Notes under the pieces: model-generated | Databases searched by the model: none | The model's input: the letters and a program-made list of their open reading frames with translations, nothing else | What the model was told of the DNA's origin: nothing | Position numbers and translations under genes: made by a program | Shown here: in pieces, positions 33,790 through 42,363 of the stretch | How the letters are laid out: the number at the start of each line of letters is the position of its first letter | Position numbering within the stretch: position 1 is the stretch's first letter | Source: Nonomuraea pusilla | GTDB lineage: Bacteria > Actinomycetota > Actinomycetes > Streptosporangiales > Streptosporangiaceae | Length of the DNA: 64,000 nucleotides | Reading direction: 5' to 3' | Assembly: GCF_900109355.1 (NCBI RefSeq) | Contig: NZ_FOBF01000005.1 | Span: forward strand, 310,001-374,000

Positions 33790-33939
33790 ACCCGAGCCGT
33801 AGCCCAGTTCGTGCGGCAGGTGCTCCGGGGCCATCCCGGGGTGCGGCACGAACAGGATGCCCTGCGAGGCCGGCCGGTCATGCGGCTCGACCACCGCCCG
33901 CAGTCCATGGCTGACCTCCCATGGCTTCAGCCTGCACAC
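33790..33939 (-). pseudogene. short decayed coding fragment
   Basis: About 50 codons read from ATG 33939 (RLKPWEVSHGLRAVVEPHDR, then ILFVPHPGMAPEHLPHELGY) have mostly G or C in third position, then the frame degenerates. It is probably a remnant; no family is recognised. Confidence 0.3.
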
Positions 33940-34353
33940 CCGTGCTCCTCCCTTGAGCTACAGCGAGAGATCAAAACACAACAAAGATCATTCTTTTAGG
34001 GGCTCTTGGAGAGCGCCTTCCGGCCCCCGGCGGGGCTTTGGGTTGCGGGTGGTCGGAGGTTTCGGGTGGGCCGGAACCCAGGGTTATCATGGCCGTAAAC
34101 ACGCGGAAATTCTGTGTGTCAGAACTCAAAACGGGCTGCTGTCAGGGGATTACTGGACGCGTGCACAAATAGCGGTGTCCAGAGCCTTCATATCCGTTCA
34201 GTGCCTGCGTAGACTCCCGGCACCGGCCAAGGTGATCCGGCGGAACCGCGGATTCAACCGGAAGCGGCACCCACAACCCGGATGGTGCCGCACCCGCCCG
34301 CCGAGTATTGCAGCACCGCCCGGGCAGGACGACCGGTCTTGCCGAGGAGAACG
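33940..34353. other. hppA upstream region
   Basis: About 400 bases of lower GC without a supported gene. It should contain the hppA promoter; I cannot choose a specific -10/-35 pair. The ribosome-binding site GAGGAGA lies at 34344-34350. Confidence 0.5.
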
Positions 34354-36666
34354 ATGATCAGGCACATGCTGGCAGCGGAGCCAGCGTCAAATCTGGCCCT
34401 GAGCGGAAACAATCTCACCATCGTGATCGTGGTCGCCGCGGTCGCACTCATCGCGCTAGCCGTCGCCGGCGGTCTGGTACGTGAAGTGCTGTCCGCCGGC
34501 CAGGGCACCGAACGCATGCAGAACATCGCCCGTGCCGTGCAGGAGGGCGCCGCGGCCTACCTCGCGCGCCAGTTCCGCACCCTGGCGATCTTCGTCGTCA
34601 TCATCCCCTTCCTGTTGCTCCTGCTACCGGGCGAGGCCGACGTCCGGATCGGCCGCTCCATCTTCTTCGTCATCGGGGCGGTGTTCTCCGCCCTGACCGG
34701 GTTCATGGGCATGTGGCTCGCGGTACGCGGCAACGTGCGTGTCGCGGCGGCCGCGAAGGAGTCGGGCGAGAAGCGCGCCATGCGGGTCGCGTTCCGCACC
34801 GGCGGCGTGGCCGGCATGTTCACGGTGGGTCTCGGGCTCCTGGGCGCGGCCGTGGTGGTGCTCGTCTACCAGGGTGACGCGCCGAACGTCCTGGAGGGCT
34901 TCGGTTTCGGCGCGGCGCTCCTGGCGATGTTCATGCGTGTCGGCGGCGGCATCTTCACCAAGGCCGCGGACGTCGGCGCCGACCTCGTGGGCAAGGTCGA
35001 GCAGGGCATCCCCGAGGACGACCCGCGCAACGCCGCGACGATCGCCGACAACGTGGGCGACAACGTCGGCGACTGCGCGGGCATGGCGGCCGACCTGTTC
35101 GAGTCGTACGCGGTGATGCTGGTCGCCAGCCTCATCCTGGGCAAGGTGGCGTTCGGCGAGCAGGGGCTGATCTTCCCGCTGATCGTCCCGATGATCGGCG
35201 TGCTGACGGCGATCATCGGCATCTTCGTCACGCGGCTGCGCGACGGCGACCGCAACGGGATGGCGGCGATCAACCGCAGCTTCTTCATCTCGGCGGCGAT
35301 CTCGGCGGTGCTGGTGGCGGGGGCGGCGTTCCTGTACCTGCCGGAGAGCTTCAGCGGCCTTTCGGGCGCGGCGGTGCAGTCCGACGCGAACCCGCGGCTC
35401 ATCGCGATCGGCGCGGTGCTCATCGGCCTGGTGCTGGCCAGCGCCATCCAGCTGCTGACGGGCTACTTCACCGAGACGAACCGCCGCCCGGTGAGGGAGA
35501 TCGGCGAGAGCTCGCGCACCGGCCCCGCCACGGTCATCCTGGCGGGCATCAGCGTCGGCCTGGAGTCGGCGGTCTACTCGGCGCTCATCATCGCGGGCGC
35601 GGTGTACGGCGCGTTCCTGCTGGGCTTCGGCAACGTGACGGTCGCGCTGTTCGCGGTGGCGCTGGCGGGCACGGGCCTGCTGACCACGGTCGGCGTCATC
35701 GTGTCGATGGACACCTTCGGCCCCGTCTCCGACAACGCGCAGGGCATCGCGGAGATGTCGGGCGACGTCGAGGGCGAGGGCGCGCGGGTCCTCACCAGCC
35801 TCGACGCGGTCGGCAACACGACGAAGGCCATCACCAAGGGCATCGCGATCGCCACGGCGGTGCTCGCGGCGACGGCGCTGTTCGGCGCGTTCCGCACCTC
35901 GGTGGAGACGGAGCTGGCCAAGGCCACCGCGTCGATCAAGGGCGCGCTCGGCGCGTTCTCCACGTTCAGCCTGAGCGTGGACCAGCCGAACGTGCTGGTC
36001 GGCCTGGTGGTCGGCGCGGCGGTGGTGTTCCTCTTCTCCGGCCTGGCGATCATGGCGGTGGGCCGCGCCGCGATGCGCGTGGTCTTCGAGGTACGCGACC
36101 AGTTCCGCAACAAGCCCGGCATCATGAACGGCACGGAGAAGCCGGAGTACGGCCGCGTCGTGGACATCTGCACCCGCGACTCGCTGCGCGAGCTGGCCAC
36201 GCCGGGCCTGCTGGCGGTCATGACGCCGATCGCGGTGGGCTTCGCCCTCGGGTATGCCCCGCTGGGCGCGTTCCTCGCGGGCGCCATCGCGTGCGGCACC
36301 CTGATGGCGGTGTTCCTCGCGAACTCGGGCGGCGCCTGGGACAACGCGAAGAAGCTCGTCGAGGACGGCCACCACGGAGGCAAGGGCTCGGAGTCGCACG
36401 CGGCGACGGTCATCGGCGACACGGTCGGCGACCCGTTCAAGGACACCGCGGGCCCGGCCATCAACCCGCTGATCAAGGTGATGAACCTGGTGGCGCTGCT
36501 GGTGGCGCCCGCGGTGGTGCTGTACGCGGGCAACCCGGCCGTGCGGATCGTCGTCACGGTCGTGGCGGTGGTCGTGGTGGTGAGCGCCATCGTGATCTCC
36601 AAGCGGCGTTCGGCCACGGAGGAGCCCGCGAGCGACAACCGCGCGCAGCAGCCCGTCGCCTCGTAA
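34354..36666 (+). CDS. hppA: membrane-bound proton-pumping pyrophosphatase
   Basis: H+-PPase of 770 residues with about 16 membrane helices; it couples PPi hydrolysis to proton export. The PPi-binding motif DVGADLVGKVEQGIPEDDPRN-type loop (D-x7-K-x-E) and the second acidic motif GDTVGDPFKDTAGPAINP are present. GNTTKAITKG carries Lys491 and Thr494, the residues that mark the K+-independent class (Ala and Gly in the K+-dependent class). ATG 34354 has an AGGAG site; an upstream in-frame extension lacks coding character. It follows the bldG operon directly in Streptomyces, whereas here 9 kb intervene. Confidence 0.97.
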   Translation: MIRHMLAAEPASNLALSGNNLTIVIVVAAVALIALAVAGGLVREVLSAGQGTERMQNIARAVQEGAAAYLARQFRTLAIFVVIIPFLLLLLPGEADVRIGRSIFFVIGAVFSALTGFMGMWLAVRGNVRVAAAAKESGEKRAMRVAFRTGGVAGMFTVGLGLLGAAVVVLVYQGDAPNVLEGFGFGAALLAMFMRVGGGIFTKAADVGADLVGKVEQGIPEDDPRNAATIADNVGDNVGDCAGMAADLFESYAVMLVASLILGKVAFGEQGLIFPLIVPMIGVLTAIIGIFVTRLRDGDRNGMAAINRSFFISAAISAVLVAGAAFLYLPESFSGLSGAAVQSDANPRLIAIGAVLIGLVLASAIQLLTGYFTETNRRPVREIGESSRTGPATVILAGISVGLESAVYSALIIAGAVYGAFLLGFGNVTVALFAVALAGTGLLTTVGVIVSMDTFGPVSDNAQGIAEMSGDVEGEGARVLTSLDAVGNTTKAITKGIAIATAVLAATALFGAFRTSVETELAKATASIKGALGAFSTFSLSVDQPNVLVGLVVGAAVVFLFSGLAIMAVGRAAMRVVFEVRDQFRNKPGIMNGTEKPEYGRVVDICTRDSLRELATPGLLAVMTPIAVGFALGYAPLGAFLAGAIACGTLMAVFLANSGGAWDNAKKLVEDGHHGGKGSESHAATVIGDTVGDPFKDTAGPAINPLIKVMNLVALLVAPAVVLYAGNPAVRIVVTVVAVVVVVSAIVISKRRSATEEPASDNRAQQPVAS

Positions 36667-36713
36667 CGCACAGGCGACGCACAGTCGGCGCACAGGGGCG
36701 CAGCCTCACGACG

Positions 36714-36745
36714 ACGCCCGCCCTCGAACCCTCGAGGGCGGGCGT
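36714..36745 (+). terminator. terminator of hppA
   Basis: A perfect 14-bp stem ACGCCCGCCCTCGA with its complement and the loop ACCC, about 48 bases after the hppA stop. Confidence 0.8.
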
Positions 36746-36861
36746 TCGCGCGTCCCCTGTACGCCAACGGCGAGGCGGCCGCGAGGGCCCACCGGCCCGT
36801 TCGCGAGCGGGCGGGCGAACCGCGATGAGCGACCTCCGAGGGGCGATGGGAGACTGGGCGC

Positions 36862-36975
36862 ATGGAAGACAAGCGGCCGAACGGCGGTAAGGCGCTGGGC
36901 ATGATCCTGCTGGCGATGCTGGCCATCCTGGCCGTGATCGTCGGTCTGTCCGTGTGGGCGTCGAGGACGGGATGA
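36862..36975 (+). CDS. 37-aa single-span membrane protein
   Basis: ATG 36862 encodes MEDKRPNGGKALG followed by one hydrophobic helix (MILLAMLAILAVIVGLSVWA) and a short tail SRTG. Its TGA at 36973-36975 overlaps the ATG of the SixA-like phosphatase gene (ATGA), so it is translationally coupled. Charged N-terminus and length suggest a small regulatory or anchoring protein; function unknown. Confidence 0.65.
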   Translation: MEDKRPNGGKALGMILLAMLAILAVIVGLSVWASRTG

Positions 36976-37499
36976 CCGGGTTGCGCACTCTGATTCTGCT
37001 GCGTCACGCGAAGGCGGCCCAGGTGCCGGGGCTGGCCGACAGGGACCGCCCGCTGACGGGCCGCGGCGAGCGCGACGCCGCGCGGGCGGGTGAGGAGCTG
37101 CGGGCCGCGGGGCTGAACCCCGACGCGGTGCTGTGCTCGCCGGCGCTGCGCACGAGGCGTACGGCGGAGCTGGCCTTCCCCGAGGCGGAGATCAGTTTCG
37201 AGCGCGACATCTACGAGGCCTACCCCGAGGAGTTGCTGCGCGTGCTCCAGCGGGTCAGGCCCGAGGCGGGCACGGTGGTGCTGTGCGGGCACAACCCGGG
37301 CGTGCACGAGCTGTCGCTGCAGCTCGCCGGGGGCGACTACGGCTTCAGGCCGGGGACGTTCGCGGTGATCGGGGTGGAGGCGGCCTGGGCCGACCTGTGG
37401 CCGGGCGACGGCCGCCTCGTCACGGTGTGGGCCCCCAAGGACCACGAGGACCCCGAGGACCCCGAGGGGGGCCTCAGGGAGGGCGTCAGCGCGGGCTGA
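36972..37499 (+). CDS. SixA-like histidine phosphatase
   Basis: This 175-residue histidine-phosphatase-superfamily protein has the catalytic LLRHAKA near the N-terminus and the second His in LCGHNPGVHELS. The compact size fits the SixA (phosphohistidine phosphatase) branch, not phosphoglycerate mutases. ATG 36972 overlaps the stop of the small membrane-protein gene; a GTG 18 bases upstream is less likely. The last 14 bases overlap the convergent serB gene. The target phosphoprotein is unknown. Confidence 0.85.
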   Translation: MTGLRTLILLRHAKAAQVPGLADRDRPLTGRGERDAARAGEELRAAGLNPDAVLCSPALRTRRTAELAFPEAEISFERDIYEAYPEELLRVLQRVRPEAGTVVLCGHNPGVHELSLQLAGGDYGFRPGTFAVIGVEAAWADLWPGDGRLVTVWAPKDHEDPEDPEGGLREGVSAG

Positions 37500-38706
37500 G
37501 GGCGCCGTCCTCGGCGTCGGCGGCCTCCACCTCGTCCCGCGAGATGCCGAGCAGGTAGAGGATCGAGTCGAGGTACGGCGTGCTGACGCTGGTGTCGGCG
37601 GCCTGGCGGACGACCGGCTTGGCGTTGAACGCGATGCCGAGCCCGGCCGCGGCGATCATGTCGAGGTCGTTGGCGCCGTCGCCGATGGCCACGGTCTGGC
37701 TGATGGGCAGCCCGGCGGCGCGGGCGAAGCGCTCCAGCGCGCGGGCCTTGCCGGGCCGGTCGACGATCTCGCCGACGACCTTGCCGGTGAGCTTGCCGTC
37801 GACGACTTCGAGGACGTTCGCGGCGGAGTAGTCGATGCCGAGCTCGTCCACGAGGGCGTCGGTGATCTGGGTGAAGCCGCCGCTGACGATGGCGAAGCGG
37901 TAGTCGAGCCGCTTGAGCGTGCGGACGAGGGTGCGCGCGCCCGGCGTGAGCACGACCTCCTGGCGCACCTGCTCGAAGACGGACTCGGGCAGGCCCTCCA
38001 GCAGGGCCACGCGGCGGCGCAGCGACTGGGCGAAGTCGAGTTCGCCGCGCATGGCCTGCTCCGTGACCCTGGCGACCTCCTCCAGGCAGCCGGCGTGGGC
38101 GGCCAGCAGCTCGATGACCTCGCCCTGGATGAGGGTGGAGTCGACGTCCATGACGACGAGCCGCTTGGCGCGCCTGGACAGGCCGGTGCGCTGGACGGCG
38201 ACGTCCACCTCCTGAGCGGCGGCCTCGGCGGCGAGCTCGATCCTGAGCGCGTCGGGGTTGGCGCCGGAGACGGACAGCTCGATGCAGGTGACGGGCCACT
38301 GGGCGAGCCGCTCGATGCGGTCGATGTTGGCGCCGGCGGCGGCGATGCGCCCGGCGATGCCGGCGATGGCGGCGGGCTGCAGGGTGGTGCCGAGGACGCT
38401 GACGGACAGCCGCCCGCGGCGGCGCTGCTCCTTGCTGAGGGAGCCGGTGGAGAGCTCGACCTCCATGCCGAGGTCTTCTGCGACGCGCTCGACGGCGGTC
38501 CACATGGCGCCGAGGGTGGTGCCGGTGCCGGTGGATGGGCCGCCCGCGTAGGCGACGAGGACGCCGAGGGTGAGCCTGCCGCGGATGACGACCTGCTCGA
38601 TGTCGGCGATGGTGACGGGGAAGCCTGACAGCACCGAGAAGAGCCGCGACGTGACGCCAGGACGGTCGGGGCCGGTGAAGGTGATCAGGAGGGTGCGCTG
38701 GTCCAC
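37486..38706 (-). CDS. serB: phosphoserine phosphatase with ACT domains
   Basis: SerB removes phosphate from L-phosphoserine, the last step of serine synthesis. The 406-residue protein has two N-terminal ACT-like regulatory domains (TLLITFTGPDRPGVTSRLFS and LSVSVLGTTLQPAAIAGIAG) and a HAD phosphatase domain with the nucleophile motif VVMDVDSTLIQGE, the Ser region AIVSGGF and the acidic motif IGDGANDLDM. It is the long actinobacterial form (SerB2-like). The start is GTG 38706. Convergent with the SixA-like gene. Confidence 0.95.
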   Translation of the reverse strand: MDQRTLLITFTGPDRPGVTSRLFSVLSGFPVTIADIEQVVIRGRLTLGVLVAYAGGPSTGTGTTLGAMWTAVERVAEDLGMEVELSTGSLSKEQRRRGRLSVSVLGTTLQPAAIAGIAGRIAAAGANIDRIERLAQWPVTCIELSVSGANPDALRIELAAEAAAQEVDVAVQRTGLSRRAKRLVVMDVDSTLIQGEVIELLAAHAGCLEEVARVTEQAMRGELDFAQSLRRRVALLEGLPESVFEQVRQEVVLTPGARTLVRTLKRLDYRFAIVSGGFTQITDALVDELGIDYSAANVLEVVDGKLTGKVVGEIVDRPGKARALERFARAAGLPISQTVAIGDGANDLDMIAAAGLGIAFNAKPVVRQAADTSVSTPYLDSILYLLGISRDEVEAADAEDGALSPR

Positions 38707-38786
38707 ATCCAGCCACGGTACTGCGCCCGGTCCGATGCTCGCGAAACAGGTTCGTCATTCGGACACGGGCGCAGTGACCTGCGCGA

Positions 38787-39320
38787 CTAGCGGACGATCT
38801 TCGTGTTGACCGGCTTGTTGTAGAACCACTTCTTGAAGCCGAGGCGGTCGATCTCCTCCTTGTCCAGGTTCTCCATGCCCGTGGGCACGTCCCAGACGAT
38901 GGCGCCGAGCTCGGCCTTGGCCACGCCCTTGGTGGTGGGCTTGAGGGCGACGGTGAGGTTCAGCCAGTCGCTGTCGCCCTTCTCCAGGACCCAGGGGCCC
39001 CAGCACCAGAAGTCGCGACCTCTGAAGTCGCACTCGGTGCCCTTGGGGACGCGGTAGTTGACCCGGTCCTTGATGCCCTTCGGCAGGACGCCGCCGACCC
39101 AGTAGTAGTCGGCGTCGTACGGGCCCTTGTTGGTGACGGTCAGCTTGTAGGTGATCTTTCCGCCACGCTTGACGATTTTCGGTGCCTTGACGGACACGGC
39201 CAGCACCGAGTACGGGTCGTCCGCCTTGGTGGCCGTGGAGGCGGAGGCCGGGGCCGCCGGAATCGCCAGCGCACCGGCGACCATCGCCAGAGCAGCGGCC
39301 TTGAGCAGGGAGTTGCGCAT
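38787..39320 (-). CDS. secreted DUF11-like protein A
   Basis: This 177-residue protein has a clear signal peptide (basic MRNSLLKAA, hydrophobic core, AxA near residue 27). The mature part is a beta-rich DUF11/CARDB-like domain: KRGGKITYKLTVTNKGP, ADYYWVGGVLPKG, a Cys pair C-x8-C in GTECDFRGRDFWCWGPW, and NLTVALKPTTKGVAKAEL. It is clearly paralogous to the secreted protein at 42998-43657. ATG 39320 has GGAGA upstream. It lies between queA-like and serB on the minus strand with its own promoter region. Function unknown, perhaps an extracellular surface-associated protein. Confidence 0.75.
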   Translation of the reverse strand: MRNSLLKAAALAMVAGALAIPAAPASASTATKADDPYSVLAVSVKAPKIVKRGGKITYKLTVTNKGPYDADYYWVGGVLPKGIKDRVNYRVPKGTECDFRGRDFWCWGPWVLEKGDSDWLNLTVALKPTTKGVAKAELGAIVWDVPTGMENLDKEEIDRLGFKKWFYNKPVNTKIVR

Positions 39321-39396
39321 TCAACGTCTCCGATAGGAAGTGACACGGGGACGCGGATTGTCCAAGCCCCCGTAAATACCGGCTGTTCCTATCACA

Positions 39397-39404
39397 AGGG
39401 CAAA
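39397..39404 (-). promoter_or_regulatory. promoter box shared by the secreted paralogues (copy A)
   Basis: TTTGCCCT on the minus strand, 77-84 bases upstream of the gene, preceded by CTTTAC at the same spacing as in copy B. Confidence 0.35.
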
Positions 39405-39421
39405 ATCTATGTAAAGCTTCT

Positions 39422-40429
39422 TTAATCCAGAATCATGTGCGTGTCGCCGAACTCATGCCACAGATATCCCGCACGCAGCGCCTCCTCGTACGCGCGGGCC
39501 AGGACGCGCTCCCCGGCGATCGCCGTGAGCATGAGCAGGTGGCTGGAGCGTGGCTCGTGCAACCCGGTGATGAGGCCGGTCACCGCGCGCACCCCGGTCT
39601 CCGGCGTGACCAGGTGCGTCGTCCAGCCCGACGCGGCGGCGACCCGGCCGTCGCCGTCCACGGCCGTCTCCAGGGCGCGCACCACCGTCGTCCCCGACGC
39701 CACCACGCGGTTGCCGTTCTCCCTGGCCAGGTTCACCAGGCGGGCCGTGGACGCCGGCACGTCGAACCGCTCGGCGTAGGGCGGCTCGTCCTTCTCGGGC
39801 GAGGCCACGCCCGTGTGCAGGGTGACCGGCGCGACGGTGACGCCGCGCGACACCAGCGCGGTCACCAGCTCGGCGCTGAACGGCCGCCCGGCGCTCGGCA
39901 TCTCCGCGCTGCCCGGCACCGCCGCGAACACGGTCTGGTAGGCGTCGATGGGCCAGTCCCGCTCCACGTACGAGTAGCGGATCGGGACGCCGTACGCGCT
40001 CAGGTAGGGCTCGACGTCGCGGTCCAGCGCCGCCCGCCACAGCCGCGGCGTCACGCGGCCGAGCAGGCGCAGGGTCGCCCGCCCCGGCAGCGGCAGCCAC
40101 TCGCCGGGCTCGCCCCCTCGGTACGGCTCGTACGAGCGGCCCGCGCGCCGGCGCAGCTCGACCAGCCACGTCCCGTCCTCCTGCGCGGTGGAGAAGTGCA
40201 CGGCCAGCCGGTCCAGGCGCACGGCGGCGGGCAGCGTGGCCGAGTTGTTGACCACGACCAGGTCGCCGGGTTCGAGCAGGGCGGGCAGGTCGGTGAAGCG
40301 GCGGTGCCGCGGCGGCAGGTCGCCCTGGGAGACGAGCAGTCGCACGCCGTCCCTGCGCAGCCCCCGCGCCTCGGGCGGCTCGTGCGCCGACAGCTCGGAC
40401 GGCAGCGCGAAGTCGGGCGCGGCGGTCAC
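39422..40429 (-). CDS. QueA-like S-adenosylmethionine:tRNA ribosyltransferase-isomerase homologue
   Basis: This 335-residue protein belongs to the QueA family, which transfers the ribosyl group of SAM to preQ1-tRNA in queuosine synthesis. Matching segments are HRRFTDLPALLEPGDLVVVNNS, LHTGVASPEKDE, AERFDVPASTARLVNLAREN and VVASGTTVVRALETA. The N-terminus (LPSELSAHEPPEARGLRRD) is diverged from QueA. GTG 40429 overlaps the stop of the SDR gene by 4 bases, so the two are coupled. No other queuosine gene is in the window, so it may act on another substrate. Confidence 0.75.
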   Translation of the reverse strand: MTAAPDFALPSELSAHEPPEARGLRRDGVRLLVSQGDLPPRHRRFTDLPALLEPGDLVVVNNSATLPAAVRLDRLAVHFSTAQEDGTWLVELRRRAGRSYEPYRGGEPGEWLPLPGRATLRLLGRVTPRLWRAALDRDVEPYLSAYGVPIRYSYVERDWPIDAYQTVFAAVPGSAEMPSAGRPFSAELVTALVSRGVTVAPVTLHTGVASPEKDEPPYAERFDVPASTARLVNLARENGNRVVASGTTVVRALETAVDGDGRVAAASGWTTHLVTPETGVRAVTGLITGLHEPRSSHLLMLTAIAGERVLARAYEEALRAGYLWHEFGDTHMILD

Positions 40430-41082
40430 CGCAGGCTCACTTTCCCGCTGGCGGGGCGGGAGCGCACCAGGTCGTGCAGCGACGCCGCCACCTTCGCCGG
40501 GTCGGCCGCGCCGGCGGCCTCCTCGGCGCCCACGGCGTCGGCCAGCATCCGGGTGTTCATCTCGCCGGGATCGACCCACCACACGCGCACGCCGGGCTCC
40601 TCGGCGGCCAGCACGTTGGACAGCTGCTCCAGGGCGGCCTTGGTCGCGCCGTAGCCGCCCCAGCCCTCGTACGCGCCCGTGGCGGCGTCGGAGCTGACGT
40701 TCACGACCGCGCCGCCCGATCGGCGCAGCGCCGGCAGCGTGGCCTGGACGAGCGCCAGCGGAGCGGTCACGTTCGTCTCCAGGAGGGCGCGGAACGCGTC
40801 CAGCGGGTAGGCGGCGAGGGCGGGCAGCGGCGTCGGCCCGAGGCCGCTCGCGTTGTTGACGAGCAGGTCCAGCTCGGGCACCGCCTGGGCGAGCCGTGCG
40901 ACGTGGGCGGCGTCGGCCACGTCGCCCGCGAGGGCCGTCGCGCCCAGCTCGCCGGCGACCCGTTCGAGGTCGGCCGAGCCGCGCGCGGTGATCACGAGGT
41001 TCCAGCCCGCCGCGGCCAGCGAGCGGGCGAGGGCGAGACCGAGGCCGCGGGAGGCGCCGGTGATGAGTGCGGTGTTCGTCAT
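40426..41082 (-). CDS. short-chain dehydrogenase/reductase
   Basis: This 218-residue SDR has ITGASRGLGLALARSL at the N-terminus, NNASG, VNVSSDA for the catalytic Ser and YGATKAAL for Tyr/Lys. VDPGEMNTRM resembles the product-release loop of classical SDRs. ATG 41082 gives MTNTALITGASRG. It is translationally coupled to the downstream queA-like gene and divergent from a histidine kinase gene. Substrate unknown. Confidence 0.87.
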   Translation of the reverse strand: MTNTALITGASRGLGLALARSLAAAGWNLVITARGSADLERVAGELGATALAGDVADAAHVARLAQAVPELDLLVNNASGLGPTPLPALAAYPLDAFRALLETNVTAPLALVQATLPALRRSGGAVVNVSSDAATGAYEGWGGYGATKAALEQLSNVLAAEEPGVRVWWVDPGEMNTRMLADAVGAEEAAGAADPAKVAASLHDLVRSRPASGKVSLR

Positions 41083-41174
41083 GCCTCGACGGTAGGAACG
41101 CCGCGTTCCGCCCACATCGGGCGCGAGGTCTGGGCGCGTCTGGGCACTTGGTCCTAGGACTTTAGAGTGGGGGC

Positions 41175-42317
41175 GTGACCCGTGAGCGCGACGAGATCCT
41201 GCAGGCGGTGAGTTCCGCGGTGCTGGCCGTCACCCGGCACCTGTCGGTGCGCGAGGTGCTCCAGGTGATCGTCCGCTCGGCGCAGCGGCTGCTCGACGCC
41301 CGCTACGCGGCGCTCGGCGTGCCCGACGACGACGGGTCGTTCGCGGAGTTCGTGGCCGAGGGGATCACCGACAAGCAGTGGGAGGCGATCGGCCCGATGC
41401 CGCGCCAGCACGGCATGCTCGGCGCGATGCTGCGTGAGGGCACGCCGGTGCGGCTGCCCGACCTGCGCGAGGACCCGCGCTTCGAGTGGTGGCCGAAGGC
41501 CCACCCCGTGATGAAGGACTTCCTCGGCGTGCCCATCCGCGACGCCGACCAGGTGCTCGGCATCATCTTCCTGGCCAACAAGCGCACGCCGGGCGGTTTC
41601 ACCCCGCAGGACGAGGAGCTGCTCACGCTCTTCGCCGCGCACGCCGCCATCGCCCTCACCAACGCCAGGCTGTACGAGCGGGGCCGCGAGCTGGCCATGC
41701 TGGAAGAGCGCAACCGGATGGCCAGGGAGCTGCACGACGCCGTCACCCAGAAGCTGTTCTCGCTGAGGCTGACCGCGCAGGCCGCCGCCGCGATGCTGGA
41801 GAGCGCGCCCGCCAGGGCCGCCGCCGAGCTCGAACGCGTCGAGCGGCTCGCGGGTGAGGCGCTGGCCGAGCTGCGCGCGGTGATCGTGGAGCTGCGTCCC
41901 GCCGAGCTCGACAGGCACGGCCTGGCCGAGACCCTGCGCAAGCACGTCCGCATGCTCGACCGGCTGCACCAGGCGCGGGTGACCTTCGCGTGGGGTGGCG
42001 AGGACGACGGTGACGGGCAGGGCGGGCTGCCGCCGCTCGACGCGGCCGTGGAGGTGGCGGTGCTGCGGGTGGCGCAGGAGGCGCTGCACAACGCGCTCAG
42101 GCACTCCGGCGCCGAGCGCGTCGAGGTGCGGCTGGGCTTCGGGGGCGGCAGGCTGGCCCTGACCGTGAGCGACGACGGCCACGGCTTCGACCAGGCCGGC
42201 TCGCGCGGTCTCGGGCTGGTGTCGATGGGCGACAGGGCCGAGTCGGTGGGCGGGGCGTTGACGGTGTCCTCGGCTCCGGGACGGGGGACGACGGTGCGGG
42301 TGGAGGTCGGGCTGTGA
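41175..42317 (+). CDS. GAF-domain histidine kinase, NarL-type partner
   Basis: A 380-residue cytosolic sensor kinase with no membrane helix. The N-terminal GAF domain (residues 25-170; LGVPIRDADQVLGIIFLANK) resembles DevS/NreB-type redox or ligand sensors. It has a HisKA_3 phosphoacceptor in ERNRMARELHDAVTQ and an HATPase domain with N box RVAQEALHNALRHS and G box SDDGHGF. GTG 41175 starts (M)TRERDEIL. It pairs with the following LuxR-family regulator. A 35-bp tandem duplication lies across its stop codon. Confidence 0.9.
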   Translation: MTRERDEILQAVSSAVLAVTRHLSVREVLQVIVRSAQRLLDARYAALGVPDDDGSFAEFVAEGITDKQWEAIGPMPRQHGMLGAMLREGTPVRLPDLREDPRFEWWPKAHPVMKDFLGVPIRDADQVLGIIFLANKRTPGGFTPQDEELLTLFAAHAAIALTNARLYERGRELAMLEERNRMARELHDAVTQKLFSLRLTAQAAAAMLESAPARAAAELERVERLAGEALAELRAVIVELRPAELDRHGLAETLRKHVRMLDRLHQARVTFAWGGEDDGDGQGGLPPLDAAVEVAVLRVAQEALHNALRHSGAERVEVRLGFGGGRLALTVSDDGHGFDQAGSRGLGLVSMGDRAESVGGALTVSSAPGRGTTVRVEVGL

Positions 42318-42363
42318 TTCGGGCGGCGGTGCGGGTGGAGGTCGGGCTGTGATCCGGGTGCTG
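42294..42363 (+). repeat. 35-bp tandem duplication at the kinase/regulator junction
   Basis: The segment starting GTGCGGGTGGAGGTCGGGCT at 42294 recurs at 42329 with one or two changes. The first copy contains the kinase stop (GTGA overlap type at 42314-42317) and the second the regulator start (GTG 42349). Confidence 0.9.

Noticed and set aside
34624..36693. 689-codon minus-strand frame opposite hppA
   Set aside because: It is an antisense shadow of a conserved pyrophosphatase; His/Arg/Asp-rich with no domain.
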